DNA of 64,000 bases from CAWBRT01 sp963832785 (GCA_963832785.1 CAWHVF010000005.1:744001-808000), one strand, 5' to 3'; shown: positions 26,641-36,015, numbered from the stretch's first letter. Numbers and translations are program-made. Notes: generated by a model from the sequence alone, not told the origin.

Positions 26641-26976
26641 CTAGGCCGCAGTCGCCCGTTTGATCTTTGCTAACTCGGGCTTCTTGGCAGCATGGCGAAG
26701 GTCGTAGTCCGCCTGGACCGCCATCCAGAACTGGGCAGGCATTCCCAAGTACCGCTCCAGCCGGAGGGCAGTATCGGCGGTCATGGCCCGCCGTTCGTGA
26801 ACCAGGTCGTTGATACGGGGGAGCGAGACGTGCAATTCCTTCGCGATCCGGTAGGCGGTCAGGCCCATCGGCTTCATGAACTCCTCGCGCAACATTTCTC
26901 CCGGATGAACGGCCCAAACCTTCTTTCGCGTCCTCAGGGCCTTCCCCTCAGTGATAATCGACGATTTCAACGTCAT
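26641..26976 (-). CDS. higA: HigA-family antitoxin (XRE-type HTH)
   Basis: The 111-residue protein has VHPGEMLREEFMKPMGLTAYRIAKEL, then SLPRINDLVHERRAMTADTALRLERYLGMPAQFWM, the characteristic HigA/VapI segment. It should neutralise the upstream toxin and repress the operon. The ATG at 26976 has GGGAGA upstream. It overlaps the end of the toxin gene by 29 bases, as in other toxin-first HigBA operons. Confidence 0.88.
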   Translation of the reverse strand: MTLKSSIITEGKALRTRKKVWAVHPGEMLREEFMKPMGLTAYRIAKELHVSLPRINDLVHERRAMTADTALRLERYLGMPAQFWMAVQADYDLRHAAKKPELAKIKRATAA

Positions 26977-27229
26977 AAACATCTCCCTCTCGCCACACAA
27001 AACAGAGGCGGAATTGGTCGTTGATACGGATACTGTGCTGTCCCGCGCGGTCGCCCGCCAGGGCTTCCAGGTGGTTCGCCGGCGGGAGACGGAGATATTC
27101 GAGCTTCTGCACTTTGTCGAGCATCACAAGTTTCCGCATCGCTACCCGGCGAATGCTGGCCGGAATCCGGCGGCTCTTGCCCGTCTCGTACAGCAGCTTC
27201 GTATCCGCATCTTTGAAACTTGCGATCAT
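26948..27229 (-). CDS. higB: HigB/RelE-family toxin
   Basis: The 93-residue protein has the HigB pattern: MIASFKDADTKLLYETG, then RRVAMRKLVMLDKVQKLEYLRLPPANHLEALAGDRAGQHSIRINDQFRLCFVWREGDVYDVEIVDYH. HigB enzymes cut mRNA on the ribosome. The gene precedes the antitoxin in the operon, the usual HigBA order, and probably helps keep the element in the host. Confidence 0.9.
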   Translation of the reverse strand: MIASFKDADTKLLYETGKSRRIPASIRRVAMRKLVMLDKVQKLEYLRLPPANHLEALAGDRAGQHSIRINDQFRLCFVWREGDVYDVEIVDYH

Positions 27230-27898
27230 GTGCCAAGAAAACAGTAACGCGGCTCGATAGTATTGTCAAGCGTTACCTAAGGGAATCACAAAACGAAATC
27301 TGAAAGCCAGGAGACCGGCAGCTTCCGTTATGCAGGCTTTGTTTTGCCGTTTTGAAGGAGAATGCTTGAGCAGAGGGAGCCAGGTTTGCAGAGCACGGCC
27401 TTATAGCCGTGCAAAGATGCCGTCGCGTCGGTCGCTTCGGTCCCTTCGGATGGCTCAGTAGCTCCCGCTTACCACTCGATTCCTGCAAGGACTGTACAAG
27501 CTCAGAATGCAAGGGCGAGTGACGGCCCGGTATCGTCGCTACATCGGTATTGCCACGTCCATTGCCGTTTCAGCCTCAGAGCGACCACGCTGCTGCTCGC
27601 CCTTAGTCTCGGTCGGCATCGCTCACTTCCGCTACATCTGGGAAGCTGCGTGTTCGGCGGACGCTGCCATGTACGCATGACAATCAACCTTGGTCAACGT
27701 CGCCCCGTCACCGGGGCTCCCATTTGCGGACGGGGCCGCGTGAGCGACCCCGCCTTTTTGCTGCTGTGTGATATTCCGTCAGACGACAAAGCATTGACCC
27801 GCTCGCCCTCTGGCGGAATCCTGATGCGGACCTTGGTACAGAGGTACGCTGGTACTGTGGAACATAGGTTCTGGTACAAAGGTTCCGCAAAGAATCGT
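27230..27898. other. 669-bp region in the element with no recognisable gene
   Basis: No frame on either strand has a familiar domain or convincing start. A small GC-rich palindrome, CCCCGTCACCGGGG, lies at about 27705-27720. The stretch may hold the promoter for higBA and the end of the operon to its right. Confidence 0.4.
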
Positions 27899-28414
27899 TC
27901 ATGGCTCCCAGACTTTGAGCACGTCTCGCACGACGCTGTAGCGCAACAGCTCTGGCAATTCATTGCCTTTGGCGTCTTTCGTGACCGTCTCCACTTTCAC
28001 CAAACAGAACTTGCCATCAAAGACATCCAAGGTCATCGCTTGTCCGCGCTTTGGCAGGTCGCCATTAAACAGCGTCCACAGCCTGTAATAGTCAGTGCAG
28101 GGGCGGCGCTTTTCCCCTTTGCCCTGGCCCATGTTTACGAACCGTGCAAGCTGTATATCCGGCTCGCACGTTAGTTGAAAATCGAGCCTAAGTGACGCCC
28201 GCTTGTAGCGCCTCACTTGGCAAAGCTCATGGCCGATACAGCGAACCTCATAGTTTCTAGGTTCCACCAATGGGCGGGGATCATCACCGCAGATCGGCGT
28301 TGACACAGCATTCCCGCCCGCATTGCTCCCGTGGTTAATCAGACGTACTCGCGCTGGTGGTTTTCGCTCGTCTGTTTTTGCGGGTGTCAAACTGCGAATT
28401 TGAATTGCCTTCAC
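27899..28414 (-). CDS. Element-borne protein of unknown function
   Basis: The 171-residue basic protein has a C-terminal segment, YYRLWTLFNGDLPKRGQAMT then FDGKFCLVKVETVTKD and LRYSVVRDVLKV. The 'Y-x-x-W-x-x-x-x-G-x-x-P-x-R' pattern followed by a beta-rich tail recurs in small proteins of mobile elements, but I know no function for it. The N-terminal half may bind DNA or RNA because of its charge, which is only a guess. Confidence 0.6.
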   Translation of the reverse strand: MKAIQIRSLTPAKTDERKPPARVRLINHGSNAGGNAVSTPICGDDPRPLVEPRNYEVRCIGHELCQVRRYKRASLRLDFQLTCEPDIQLARFVNMGQGKGEKRRPCTDYYRLWTLFNGDLPKRGQAMTLDVFDGKFCLVKVETVTKDAKGNELPELLRYSVVRDVLKVWEP

Positions 28415-28586
28415 CTGTTGCTCCCGCGCCCCTTGGCGCTCGTATGCGAACCCAAGATTTTTCTGTTGAGTAACAGCTTCGGCGGGATAGAATCAGGCCG
28501 TGAGCATTCAGGCTTGGCGCTAACCGCGTCGGAGCTGGTTACGGGGCCGCCGGAACGTGCAAGGTTCCAAGCGGCCCGTTTCGTTT

Positions 28587-28796
28587 CTAGGCCACTTCTG
28601 CCGGAGTCGGTTGACTCAAACGCGCCTCAATCCATGCGTCCAAATCACTGCGACGATAGCGAACAAGTTTCTCGCCCGCTTTGAAATGACGCGGCCCTTT
28701 GCCCTCTGAGCGCCACAAGCGTAACGCTGCCTCACTGATTCCGATGTAGCGCGCCGCTTGCCGTGGTGTAAGCGTGTTTTGCTGCTCACTCGCCAT
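28587..28796 (-). CDS. Excisionase/AlpA-like helix-turn-helix protein
   Basis: The 69-residue protein reads LTPRQAARYIGISEAALRLWRSEGKGPRHFKAGEKLVRYRRSDLDAWIEARL, the MerR-like HTH_17 fold of excisionases and AlpA-type regulators. It probably controls excision or the integrase. It lies on the same strand as the integrase and the 171-residue gene. Confidence 0.85.
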   Translation of the reverse strand: MASEQQNTLTPRQAARYIGISEAALRLWRSEGKGPRHFKAGEKLVRYRRSDLDAWIEARLSQPTPAEVA

Positions 28797-28982
28797 TCTT
28801 GTTCCCTCTCTGGCCGCTACACTCGCGGCCTAGCGTGTAATGAGGCGAGCGTAGACTTGCAGAGCACACCCGCGAAAGATTCTTCAATCTGTTTAGGATG
28901 CTTCGTAAACAACAAAACGGGCTGAAAAGCCCGCCAATACTGGGGTTCAAAGCGAACCACAAATTCTTATTTGTCGAGATTC

Positions 28983-29744
28983 CTAAACACCTGCTAGGGC
29001 TGATGCGATGTTTTTCCCGTAGTAAGTTGCAGCTCGGTTGAAGCGTGCGCGCGCCGGATTCTTGAAAACCGGGTACTTGAACAGTTGCTTAAAAGTGCTG
29101 AGCTTCGGCTTGCTGCCTCCGAGTTTGCTGTTGTGTTGGGCAATCTTCTCCCACACCTTCTTGGGCAGCACATCTTTCAGCGGATACAGTCTTTGCCCAT
29201 TTTGTTCAGCATCAGCGGCTCTAACAATCTTCTCAAAATGATCACTGGGCAGCGTGGGAGTGCGACCTGGGCGTTTGCTCTTATGGCCTGAATCCCGAAG
29301 CTTTTGTCTCTTTTCGTGCATCATTTTTCCGATGTTCTCGTCGAACCTGCAACTAGCGTCGGGCGCATTGCGCCGCTTCTCTCGTGCACGTTCAAGAATC
29401 TCTTTGTATGACCTCGGGCGACTAGAAGCAGTTGTCGGAATCAGGCTGAGCGGCTCCGGAAACCGAGAGGCAGTTGTCGGTGTCCGAGACGGACCAAGCG
29501 CTGGAAGACTGATAGGAGCGCGCTGCTTGGCTTCCTTTTTCTGCTTCACTTGATCAATAGCGGGAAGCGCAACTTCCCGAATTGCGTCAATTTGCTCTTC
29601 GTTTTCCGGCGTGGACAACGACCCGTAAAGGTTTTGGGCACGTACTTTGTTTCGTAGCCGCTGCTCAAGCTGTTCCTTCCGCCGTTCGGCCATGCGAGCG
29701 AGGTACAGCGGCCCGCCTTTCGCTGGGCCAGCGTCATCGGCCAT
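28983..29744 (-). CDS. Highly charged protein of unknown function
   Basis: The 253-residue protein is rich in Lys, Arg and Glu, with a helical N-terminus (LARMAERRKEQLEQRLRNKVRA), a Pro/Thr/Ser-rich linker (about 85-120) and a basic C-terminal part (KDVLPKKVWEKIAQHNSKLGGSKPKLSTFKQLFKYPVF). No family is recognised. The composition suggests a nucleic-acid-binding accessory protein of the element, but that is inference. Confidence 0.55.
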   Translation of the reverse strand: MADDAGPAKGGPLYLARMAERRKEQLEQRLRNKVRAQNLYGSLSTPENEEQIDAIREVALPAIDQVKQKKEAKQRAPISLPALGPSRTPTTASRFPEPLSLIPTTASSRPRSYKEILERAREKRRNAPDASCRFDENIGKMMHEKRQKLRDSGHKSKRPGRTPTLPSDHFEKIVRAADAEQNGQRLYPLKDVLPKKVWEKIAQHNSKLGGSKPKLSTFKQLFKYPVFKNPARARFNRAATYYGKNIASALAGV

Positions 29745-29954
29745 GCGTCACCCTTCCGTGGACCTTCCCGGTTTTGTGGAGTGACCTGGAAGGCGGGGAC
29801 GGGAAGGCGCCCCGCCTTGTCGCTGCTGATGATCAGTCAGCGGCTATCCGGCTCTCGCAAATATTACCGCGACTCGAATGCAAGTCGGTAGCGCATACGT
29901 CCTTGAATGATTTTTCCGGCTGAGTACAATCATCGCCAAAGCTGCGGAGGTGCA

Positions 29955-30488
29955 ATGATGAACTTCAGGTCGCGGGCCTTGATTACTGCGGCGCTGGGAT
30001 TGGCGGCGTCGTTTGCTTTCCCGCAGGCATGGCCCCCGGAGCTGGACAAGGTCTACCGGGATGAGAGCCATTGCTTGACTAGCCCCGAGATGCGTGGGGA
30101 AAGGGACAATGTGATTTCGTGCTTCTGCCGCGACGCGATAGTAATGGCAAGATATGTGTATTCAACGTACCTACTTCCCAGAAAAGATTTCAATCTCAAC
30201 GGAGTCTTTCTGGTACTCGAAAATAACATTGGCCAGCAGTGCGGGGAGAACTACGACGCATTCACTGTCGCACGGCAGAAAGATTGGAAGTGGAACGGGC
30301 CAGAGGTGGTGAGTACGTACCCGCCCGACGAGGTTATCAAGCGGATCAAGCCTGAACCCGGCCCGAGCAGGAGCCGCTGGGTGCCTTTCACTGTGCAGTT
30401 GGTTTACCGAAACGATCAGGGGCACGTAACGAAGACGGAAAACTATTCAAGTCGAGAGCTTATTCCCGAATTCAGCCTCGCGAAGTGA
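29955..30488 (+). CDS. Exported protein of unknown function (element cargo)
   Basis: The 177-residue protein has a signal peptide (MMNFRSRALITAALGLAASFAFPQAW) and a Cys-containing mature part, with cysteines in SHCLTSPEM, ISCFCRDAIV and IGQQCGENY. Two or more disulfides are possible. GGAGGTG lies 7 bases before the ATG at 29955. I know no matching family. Confidence 0.65.
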   Translation: MMNFRSRALITAALGLAASFAFPQAWPPELDKVYRDESHCLTSPEMRGERDNVISCFCRDAIVMARYVYSTYLLPRKDFNLNGVFLVLENNIGQQCGENYDAFTVARQKDWKWNGPEVVSTYPPDEVIKRIKPEPGPSRSRWVPFTVQLVYRNDQGHVTKTENYSSRELIPEFSLAK

Positions 30489-30607
30489 GCAGCCCTCGCG
30501 CGCGCGCGTACTGGTACGGAAAATGGCCCTTTTTTATAGGGACGTCATAATCCTCAAATGCCGGTTTACAAACATTCGTGTACCGATAGTGCATAATTGT
30601 CGCCGGG

Positions 30608-30952
30608 GTGTCTGTGATCGTGCAAGGCGAGATTTGCGTTTGCGAAGTATGCAACCCGCCTCACCGCTGGCTGGCGGAAGAAGGCGCGCCATTCCCTCCG
30701 TTACGCTGCGCCAGGTGCAAGAGCATCTTGTGGAACCGCGCCTCTAAGCGTCGTGGGCGGAAGGCGATGCCGGAGGCATCCCAACCGCAGCCGATGGCCA
30801 GCGATGCGCCTACGAGCCTGGAATCGCGAGATTTGAGCACTCCAGAGAGTGAGCGTCTTGCACAGCACGATCCGGCGAGCTGTCGTGCTTACAGGTGCTT
30901 TGCGTGCCTGATCGCAGGCGTCAAGGATACGCGGAAGGGCCTGGGGTGCTGA
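30608..30952 (+). CDS. Small zinc-ribbon protein
   Basis: The 114-residue protein has CEVCNPP and, 24 residues on, CARCKSILWNR, two CxxC pairs that can form a zinc ribbon like those in short phage and mobile-element proteins. The GTG start at 30608 has CGGGG before it. The C-terminal half is polar, with a Cys pair in YRCFACL. It is likely element cargo with a DNA or RNA related role. Confidence 0.6.
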   Translation: MSVIVQGEICVCEVCNPPHRWLAEEGAPFPPLRCARCKSILWNRASKRRGRKAMPEASQPQPMASDAPTSLESRDLSTPESERLAQHDPASCRAYRCFACLIAGVKDTRKGLGC

Positions 30953-31148
30953 TCTAGGTGCTGTTGGATTGCGGGGCGTTGCATTTGCTGCCTGCCAAAG
31001 CCCACTCGTGCCCTCGTGCCGGCGTCCTCTTGTGCTGGCGTCCTTGCCTGAGCATCCAAGATCAATCTCAGAATTAAATTGAAAAACCGGGCACTCAGGT
31101 GGGATGATTCCACTCGCTGAACTTTCGTATAGCGACAACGGGGGCAAC

Positions 31149-31766
31149 ATGGGAAAGCAATTCAAGGTGCTTCCACTATTCCTGCTTGTGAGTGCGTTGC
31201 TGGCACAGGCGCAGTCTGGGGCCGTCATTCCCCAGCATGGAGCGGGTCACACCGAAAAACCGAGTTGCGTGATTTTAAAGCGCATGGGGCCTGCCGATCA
31301 GGTGACGAGCCATTTCTATTCTTGGGGCATTCGCGGCAAACAGTTTCAGTACATTGAGGGTAATTTCCCTGATGGCTTCCCGTTTCATGGCCGCATGACC
31401 GACCACGACGTGCGCAACCTGCAAGCGGGACACGCCGAAATTATCATTCTTGAGCAGAAGTACACCGCTGATGACCTGAAGCAAGCGCGAGCGGAATGCC
31501 GGAAGTTGACAGACAAGAATCCGAACCAAGCGACCGAGAACGCCACAATCGAAATCACATCATCTCCCACAGGTGCTGACATCGAACTCGATGGCGAGTT
31601 TGTCGGTAATACCCCGTCCCCCTTAAGCGTCGCACCCGGAGAGCATACGGTGAAGGTCATAAAGACGGGTTATACGTCGTGGGAACGCAAGGTGAAATTG
31701 AGTCCAGCGGGAACGCTTAAAATTGCACCCGAGCTAGAGCGAGTGGCACAGACCGCCCCACAGTAG
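31149..31766 (+). CDS. Exported PEGA-domain protein
   Basis: The 205-residue protein has a signal peptide (MGKQFKVLPLFLLVSALLAQAQS), a mid domain with SWGIRGKQFQYIEGNFPDGFPFHGRM, and a C-terminal PEGA domain: IEITSSPTGADIELDGEFVGNTPSPLSVAPGEHTVKVIKTGYTSWERKVKL. PEGA domains are small beta sandwiches found in surface-exposed proteins. GGGGGC precedes the ATG at 31149. It is cargo of the element. Confidence 0.75.
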   Translation: MGKQFKVLPLFLLVSALLAQAQSGAVIPQHGAGHTEKPSCVILKRMGPADQVTSHFYSWGIRGKQFQYIEGNFPDGFPFHGRMTDHDVRNLQAGHAEIIILEQKYTADDLKQARAECRKLTDKNPNQATENATIEITSSPTGADIELDGEFVGNTPSPLSVAPGEHTVKVIKTGYTSWERKVKLSPAGTLKIAPELERVAQTAPQ

Positions 31767-32424
31767 CAACACCGCGCGCCCGCTGGCAGTCAGTCCTCGA
31801 TTGTCACCACGATGTTCATGGGAACGAGTACGCTTCGGTGCAGTTTGAGGCACAGAGCCGACCTGCTGGCCTATGGCCCGGCCTGTTTGTTTGTGGCAAA
31901 AAGAACTGGTTTCACAAGGCCCGATTCCCCTTAAAATTTCAAATCTCGCCGGGAGGAAGCATGCTTCGGTTTCACACAGCCTAATAGAGCACAGGTCCAC
32001 CCCCGGCACCCCCGCCCGTCCAATATTGGACCTAACCGGTGCGGCCCAGCGGGACTCCCCGCTCCCGTCTGAATCGTTCGCCAGAGTCGCGCAATGCCGC
32101 GTAGCAAGGGCACTGTGCGCCGTAGAACCGCGCCGTGACCTCTGGGACGGGGTAGATGTACCCCGGCACACCAGCCCGTGCCGCGCTGCAATGTTGCAGT
32201 TCCTAGCTGAGTACAGCCTCTCAGAACGTGCGTAGAAGGGGCGCTGCGGGGCGTAGGACGCGCCTCTGGCCTTCGGACGTGCTCAGTTATCCCCGCAGTG
32301 CCGTACCCTCCACATCGGCGGCGATTCGGCGGGCGGGACATAGCGCCACGGGGCCTTGTGTACCACCTTGTGTACCACGAAACGCGCCAAGGGCCGTTAG
32401 AGAGCGTCAGCACAGTTTTTGGGC
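31767..32424. other. Right arm of the element with no recognisable gene
   Basis: These 658 bases hold several frames with odd composition but no family, signal or ribosome site I trust. The last part (32404-32460) copies the sequence next to attL. The region may hold attP arm sites or a short regulatory RNA, neither of which I can see. Confidence 0.4.
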
Positions 32425-32451
32425 AAAAAGAAAAGCCGCTCATTTAGAGCG
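32425..32451 (-). terminator. Terminator of tRNA-Glu (element-supplied copy)
   Basis: On the minus strand CGCTC-TAAAT-GAGCG makes a stem-loop followed by CTTTTCTTTTT. A near-identical copy lies beside attL. The element therefore carries its own tRNA terminator. Confidence 0.65.
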
Positions 32452-32468
32452 ACTTAGCGGATGTTAGC

Positions 32469-32543
32469 TGGTAGCGCTACCGGGAATCGAACCCGGGTTT
32501 GAAGATTGAGAATCTTCCGTCCTAACCCCTAGACGATAGCGCC
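32469..32543 (-). tRNA. tRNA-Glu (CTC)
   Basis: The minus strand reads GGCGCTA acceptor, GTCTAGGGGTTAGGAC D-arm, GAAGA-TTCTCAA-TCTTC anticodon stem-loop with anticodon CTC, a T-arm (CCGGG-TTCGATT-CCCGG), TAGCGCT and an encoded CCA. The length is 75 bases. The 3' 45 bases are also present at 25328-25372, so the gene is the integration site of the element. Confidence 0.95.
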
Positions 32544-32964
32544 GCCTGCGGCAATCTGCATTCATAGTAGCAAAAGCCGCGCTGCGCCGCCAAGCCGGGT
32601 GATGGATCGGTAGTGGGTTGATTTGAAGGTGCCCCGGGTTCCGCGCCGTCAGTTTCTACTCGGATACAACTTAATCATAGAGGCGCGCCAGCCGAAACCG
32701 TTCCCAGCCTCGAATCAGGCGCGCTTCGTACACCTACCCAGCCGAGGCGGCGGGGCCTACCTCAGGTTTGCGGCCCGGGGCGAGCGGACACCGGCATATC
32801 CATCTGCTCAAAATCGAACGCCGCTGCAATTCCCGCCGCTCCGCCTTTGTCCTGGCTCGCATCGTACTTTCAGAAGCTGCGGCGCGGCCTGCGGCGGCCT
32901 GCAGGGCTCATCGGGCGCAGGCTCATTTAGCCATCGTGCGGAACGGTCTCATATTTTGAACGTA
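32544..32964. other. Intergenic region with a REP-like hairpin
   Basis: The frame of the following gene is open here but lacks a start codon context or a family match. CAGGCGCGCTTCGTACACCT at 32716 resembles the hairpin CAGGCGTGCTTCGCACGCCT at 47936 and is followed by the same CCCAGCC-type arm. The tRNA and the tamA-like promoters must lie here. Confidence 0.55.
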
Positions 32965-35900
32965 GTGGCTCGACTCCGACCCGGCGTCTACTTGTTCTGC
33001 TTCCTGCTTCCAGCCGTCCTGGGGCTGGCGGGCGGCGCCCTTGCCGCCTTTGCCCAGGCGCCGCTGTCGACCGCGCAGATCATCGACGCCTACCAAGGCC
33101 AGAATGTCTCCGCCATCGAGATTGCCGGGCGTCCAGACGTGGACTCGTCACGGCTTGCCGCGCTGGTTCCGCAGAAAGCAGGCCAGCCGTTCTCGCGTGA
33201 GCAGGTTGAGGAGAGCATTTCCCTCCTCAAAACCGCCAGACCGGAAGCTGGCCCCGCGTCTAAAGCCCAGCCCGCTTTGCCGCCGGTACGAGAAGTGGAG
33301 CTCAGCGTCGAGCCCGAGGCAAATGGTGTGCGCCTGCGATTCGTGTTGGAGCCGGCATTGTATTTCGGCGTATTCGAATTTCCCGGGGCCACGCAAATCT
33401 TCTCTTACTCGCGGCTGTTGCAGGTTTCCGGCTATCAATCGCAGGAGCCTTACTCGGCCGCCGTTTTGCAGCGCGCGCAATCCGAACTGAGCAATTTCTT
33501 CCGCCGAACCGGTTTTTTCCTGGCCGAAGTGCATACCGAGATTCAGCCCGAGCCCGGCAACGGCGTGGTGAACGCTATCTTTCACACCGAATTGAACCGC
33601 CGCGCCGTGGTCGGACAGGTCAGCATCGAGGGCGCCTCGCCGGCGGAAACAGCGCGGCTGCGGAAGAGTCTGCAGTCGCTGATGGCGCGCCTGCGCGGGG
33701 CTTATCTCAAAAGCGGCACTAGCTTCACCATGAAGAAGCTCCGCACCACCACCATGTATATGCAGCAGGAACTGGCAAAAGAACATCGTCTGACCGCCAA
33801 GGTGCAACTGGTCTCGGCCAACTACCATCCCGACACCAACCGCGCCGACGTGGTTTTCCACGTCACGCCGGGACCCAAAGTGCGCATAGACATCGCCGGC
33901 GCCCACCTCTGGAGCTGGACCCGGCACAGCCTGGTTCCCATGTACCAGGAAAACATGGTCAATGACGAGCTGATTGAAGAAGGCCAGCGCAATCTCAGCT
34001 CCTACTTCCAGGCGAAGGGCTATTTCGACGCCAAGGTTGAAACCGAAGTGAAGCGCCAGCCATCTGCCATCAGCATCGTCTATCGCGTCAGCAAAGACGG
34101 GCGACACAAGGTGGCCGAGGTGAACGTCAAGGGCAACCTGCGCTACTCCGACAAGAGGCTGCTGGCGCAGGTGCAGGTGCGCAAGGAGAGGTTCTTCTCG
34201 CATGGCAAGTATAGCCAGGAGCTGTTGCGCAAATCGGCGTCGTCGATTACCAACCTTTATAAGAGCGCGGGCTACGGCCAAGTGAGGGTCACGCCACGGG
34301 TGACACGCAACCATGGGGACGTGGTGGTGGAATTTCTTGTGCAGGAAGGCCCGCTCGATATCGTCGAAAGCCTGCAGATTAACGGCATGAAGACGGAATC
34401 GCTGGCAGAAGTGGCGCCCAGGGGACTGAAGCTGGCGCCGGGCAAACCATTTTCCGGCCCGCTGGTGCAGCAGGACCGCAATCAGATCATCGCCCGGTAT
34501 CTGGCGCTCGGCTATCTGACGGCCAACTTTCGCGCGGTTGCCACGCCGGTCAATCGCGATCCACACCGGCTCGCCGTCGTCTATGAAATTTACGAAGGGC
34601 CGCGGGTGGAAACCGGGCGCGTCATCATCCTGGGAGAAGAACAGGCACGCCAGTCCATGATCGGCAAAGCCGCCGACATCAAGAGCGGGCAGCCGCTCAG
34701 CGAGCGGAAAATGCTGGCCTCGGAGGCCGCACTCTACAGCCTTGGCCCCTTCGATTGGGCGGAAATCGGCCCCCTCCGGCGCATCATCACGCAGACGCAG
34801 TCGGAGGTGCTGGTCAAGGTGCACGAAGCCAAGCGCAATTCCGTTACCATGGGCTTCGGCTTTGAGGTCATCAACCGTGGCGGCAGCCTCCCCAGCGGCA
34901 CGGTGGCAGTGCCGGGATTGCCGCCGGTAGGCTTGCCTTCCAGCTTCCGGACCAACGAGGCCACCTTTTACGGGCCGCGGGGTTCGATCGAATACACCCG
35001 CCGCGACCTGCGCGGATCGGCCCAGAGCTTCACCGCCTCCAGTTTTGCCGGACGCCTCGATCAGCGCGGCGCCCTGACCTACTCGATCCCGCGCTTCCGC
35101 GGCAGCAGTTGGACGGCCAGCGCCACCGGCTCCGGAGAGAACAACTCTGAGAACCCCATCTTCAGCGCCCAGATCGGCCAGGGAGGAGTGCAGTTTCGTA
35201 AAACACTCGATGCCAAGCGCACCAAGAACGTCATCTTCCGCTACACCTTTCAGTACACCTCGCTCAGCCGCCTGCTGCTGCCGGACCTGGTGCCGCCGCA
35301 AGACCGGCAGTACCATCTGTCAGGCTTCGGCGCCGCCTACACGCGCGACACGCGCGACAAGGTGCTGGACGCGCACCGCGGCATCTACCAGAGCCTCGAC
35401 TTGCTGTTCAACAGCACCGCCCTCGGCTCCAGCGTCAGTTTTGCCCGCTTTCTCGGCCAGATCGCTTATTACAAGAACATCGGCCACAACATCATCTGGG
35501 CCAGCAGCCTCCGGCTCGGACTGGATCAGGCCTTCAACGGCAGCTTCGTCCCGCTCAGCGAAGAGTTTTTCAGCGGCGGCGGCGGCACCCTGCGCGGCTT
35601 TCCGCTCAATGGCGCCGGGCCGCAACGCCCGGTGTGCCTGAACACCGCCTGCAGTTCGCAGATCGCTGTTCCGACCGGCGGCAACCAGTTGTTCATCGTC
35701 AACTCGGAATTCCGCATTCCCATCCCTATAGATTTTCCCGCGCCCATTCACAGGAACCTCGGCTTTGCCGTCTTTTACGACGGCGGCAACGTCTTTCAAC
35801 CGATCGGTTTCCACAATCTCAGCTTCACCAATTGCGGCAGCAACGTAGTGAGCAGCGGAACCAATCCCACCAACTGTTTCACCAGTTCGGTTGGCGTAGG

Positions 35901-36015
35901 TCTTCGCTACGCCACTCCCATCGGGCCGGTGCGCATCGATATCGGCCACAACCTGAACGGGATTCCCGGAATCCAATCGACGCAGCTATTCATCACCCTG
36001 GGGCAGGCTTTTTGA
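32965..36015 (+). CDS. tamA: BamA/TamA-family outer-membrane protein (POTRA plus Omp85 barrel)
   Basis: About 1016 residues. A signal peptide (LFCFLLPAVLGLAGGALAAFAQA) is followed by several POTRA-type repeats, among them VEVNVKGNLRYSDKRLLAQV and VESLQINGMKTESL. The Omp85 barrel ends with FFSGGGGTLRGFPLNGAGPQ, the conserved G-G-x-x-x-R-G-F of the family, and SVGVGLRYATPIGPVRIDIGHNLN near the C-terminus, with a final Phe. It should help insert proteins or lipids at the outer membrane with the TamB-like protein encoded 70 bases downstream. The GTG at 32965 is chosen; a TTG at 32956 is possible. Confidence 0.85.
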   Translation: MARLRPGVYLFCFLLPAVLGLAGGALAAFAQAPLSTAQIIDAYQGQNVSAIEIAGRPDVDSSRLAALVPQKAGQPFSREQVEESISLLKTARPEAGPASKAQPALPPVREVELSVEPEANGVRLRFVLEPALYFGVFEFPGATQIFSYSRLLQVSGYQSQEPYSAAVLQRAQSELSNFFRRTGFFLAEVHTEIQPEPGNGVVNAIFHTELNRRAVVGQVSIEGASPAETARLRKSLQSLMARLRGAYLKSGTSFTMKKLRTTTMYMQQELAKEHRLTAKVQLVSANYHPDTNRADVVFHVTPGPKVRIDIAGAHLWSWTRHSLVPMYQENMVNDELIEEGQRNLSSYFQAKGYFDAKVETEVKRQPSAISIVYRVSKDGRHKVAEVNVKGNLRYSDKRLLAQVQVRKERFFSHGKYSQELLRKSASSITNLYKSAGYGQVRVTPRVTRNHGDVVVEFLVQEGPLDIVESLQINGMKTESLAEVAPRGLKLAPGKPFSGPLVQQDRNQIIARYLALGYLTANFRAVATPVNRDPHRLAVVYEIYEGPRVETGRVIILGEEQARQSMIGKAADIKSGQPLSERKMLASEAALYSLGPFDWAEIGPLRRIITQTQSEVLVKVHEAKRNSVTMGFGFEVINRGGSLPSGTVAVPGLPPVGLPSSFRTNEATFYGPRGSIEYTRRDLRGSAQSFTASSFAGRLDQRGALTYSIPRFRGSSWTASATGSGENNSENPIFSAQIGQGGVQFRKTLDAKRTKNVIFRYTFQYTSLSRLLLPDLVPPQDRQYHLSGFGAAYTRDTRDKVLDAHRGIYQSLDLLFNSTALGSSVSFARFLGQIAYYKNIGHNIIWASSLRLGLDQAFNGSFVPLSEEFFSGGGGTLRGFPLNGAGPQRPVCLNTACSSQIAVPTGGNQLFIVNSEFRIPIPIDFPAPIHRNLGFAVFYDGGNVFQPIGFHNLSFTNCGSNVVSSGTNPTNCFTSSVGVGLRYATPIGPVRIDIGHNLNGIPGIQSTQLFITLGQAF

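Larger units (their letters stand above)
25328..32513. mobile_element. Integrative element inserted at tRNA-Glu
   Basis: A segment of about 7.1 kb is bounded by 45-bp identical direct repeats of the tRNA-Glu 3' end. It holds an integrase next to the left end, an excisionase-like HTH protein, a HigBA pair, and several genes unlike the chromosomal surroundings. It has no capsid, replication or conjugation genes that I can recognise, so it is a small integrative element or a reduced prophage or satellite. The tRNA is kept intact at the right end. Confidence 0.88.

Noticed and set aside
27650..28174. Plus-strand frame of 174 codons in the element
   Set aside because: It is opposite to the better-supported 171-residue minus-strand gene and has no recognisable motif or ribosome site.
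32623..32964. N-terminal extension of the TamA-like reading frame
   Set aside because: It includes a REP-like hairpin and has no family match; a signal peptide begins just after the GTG at 32965.
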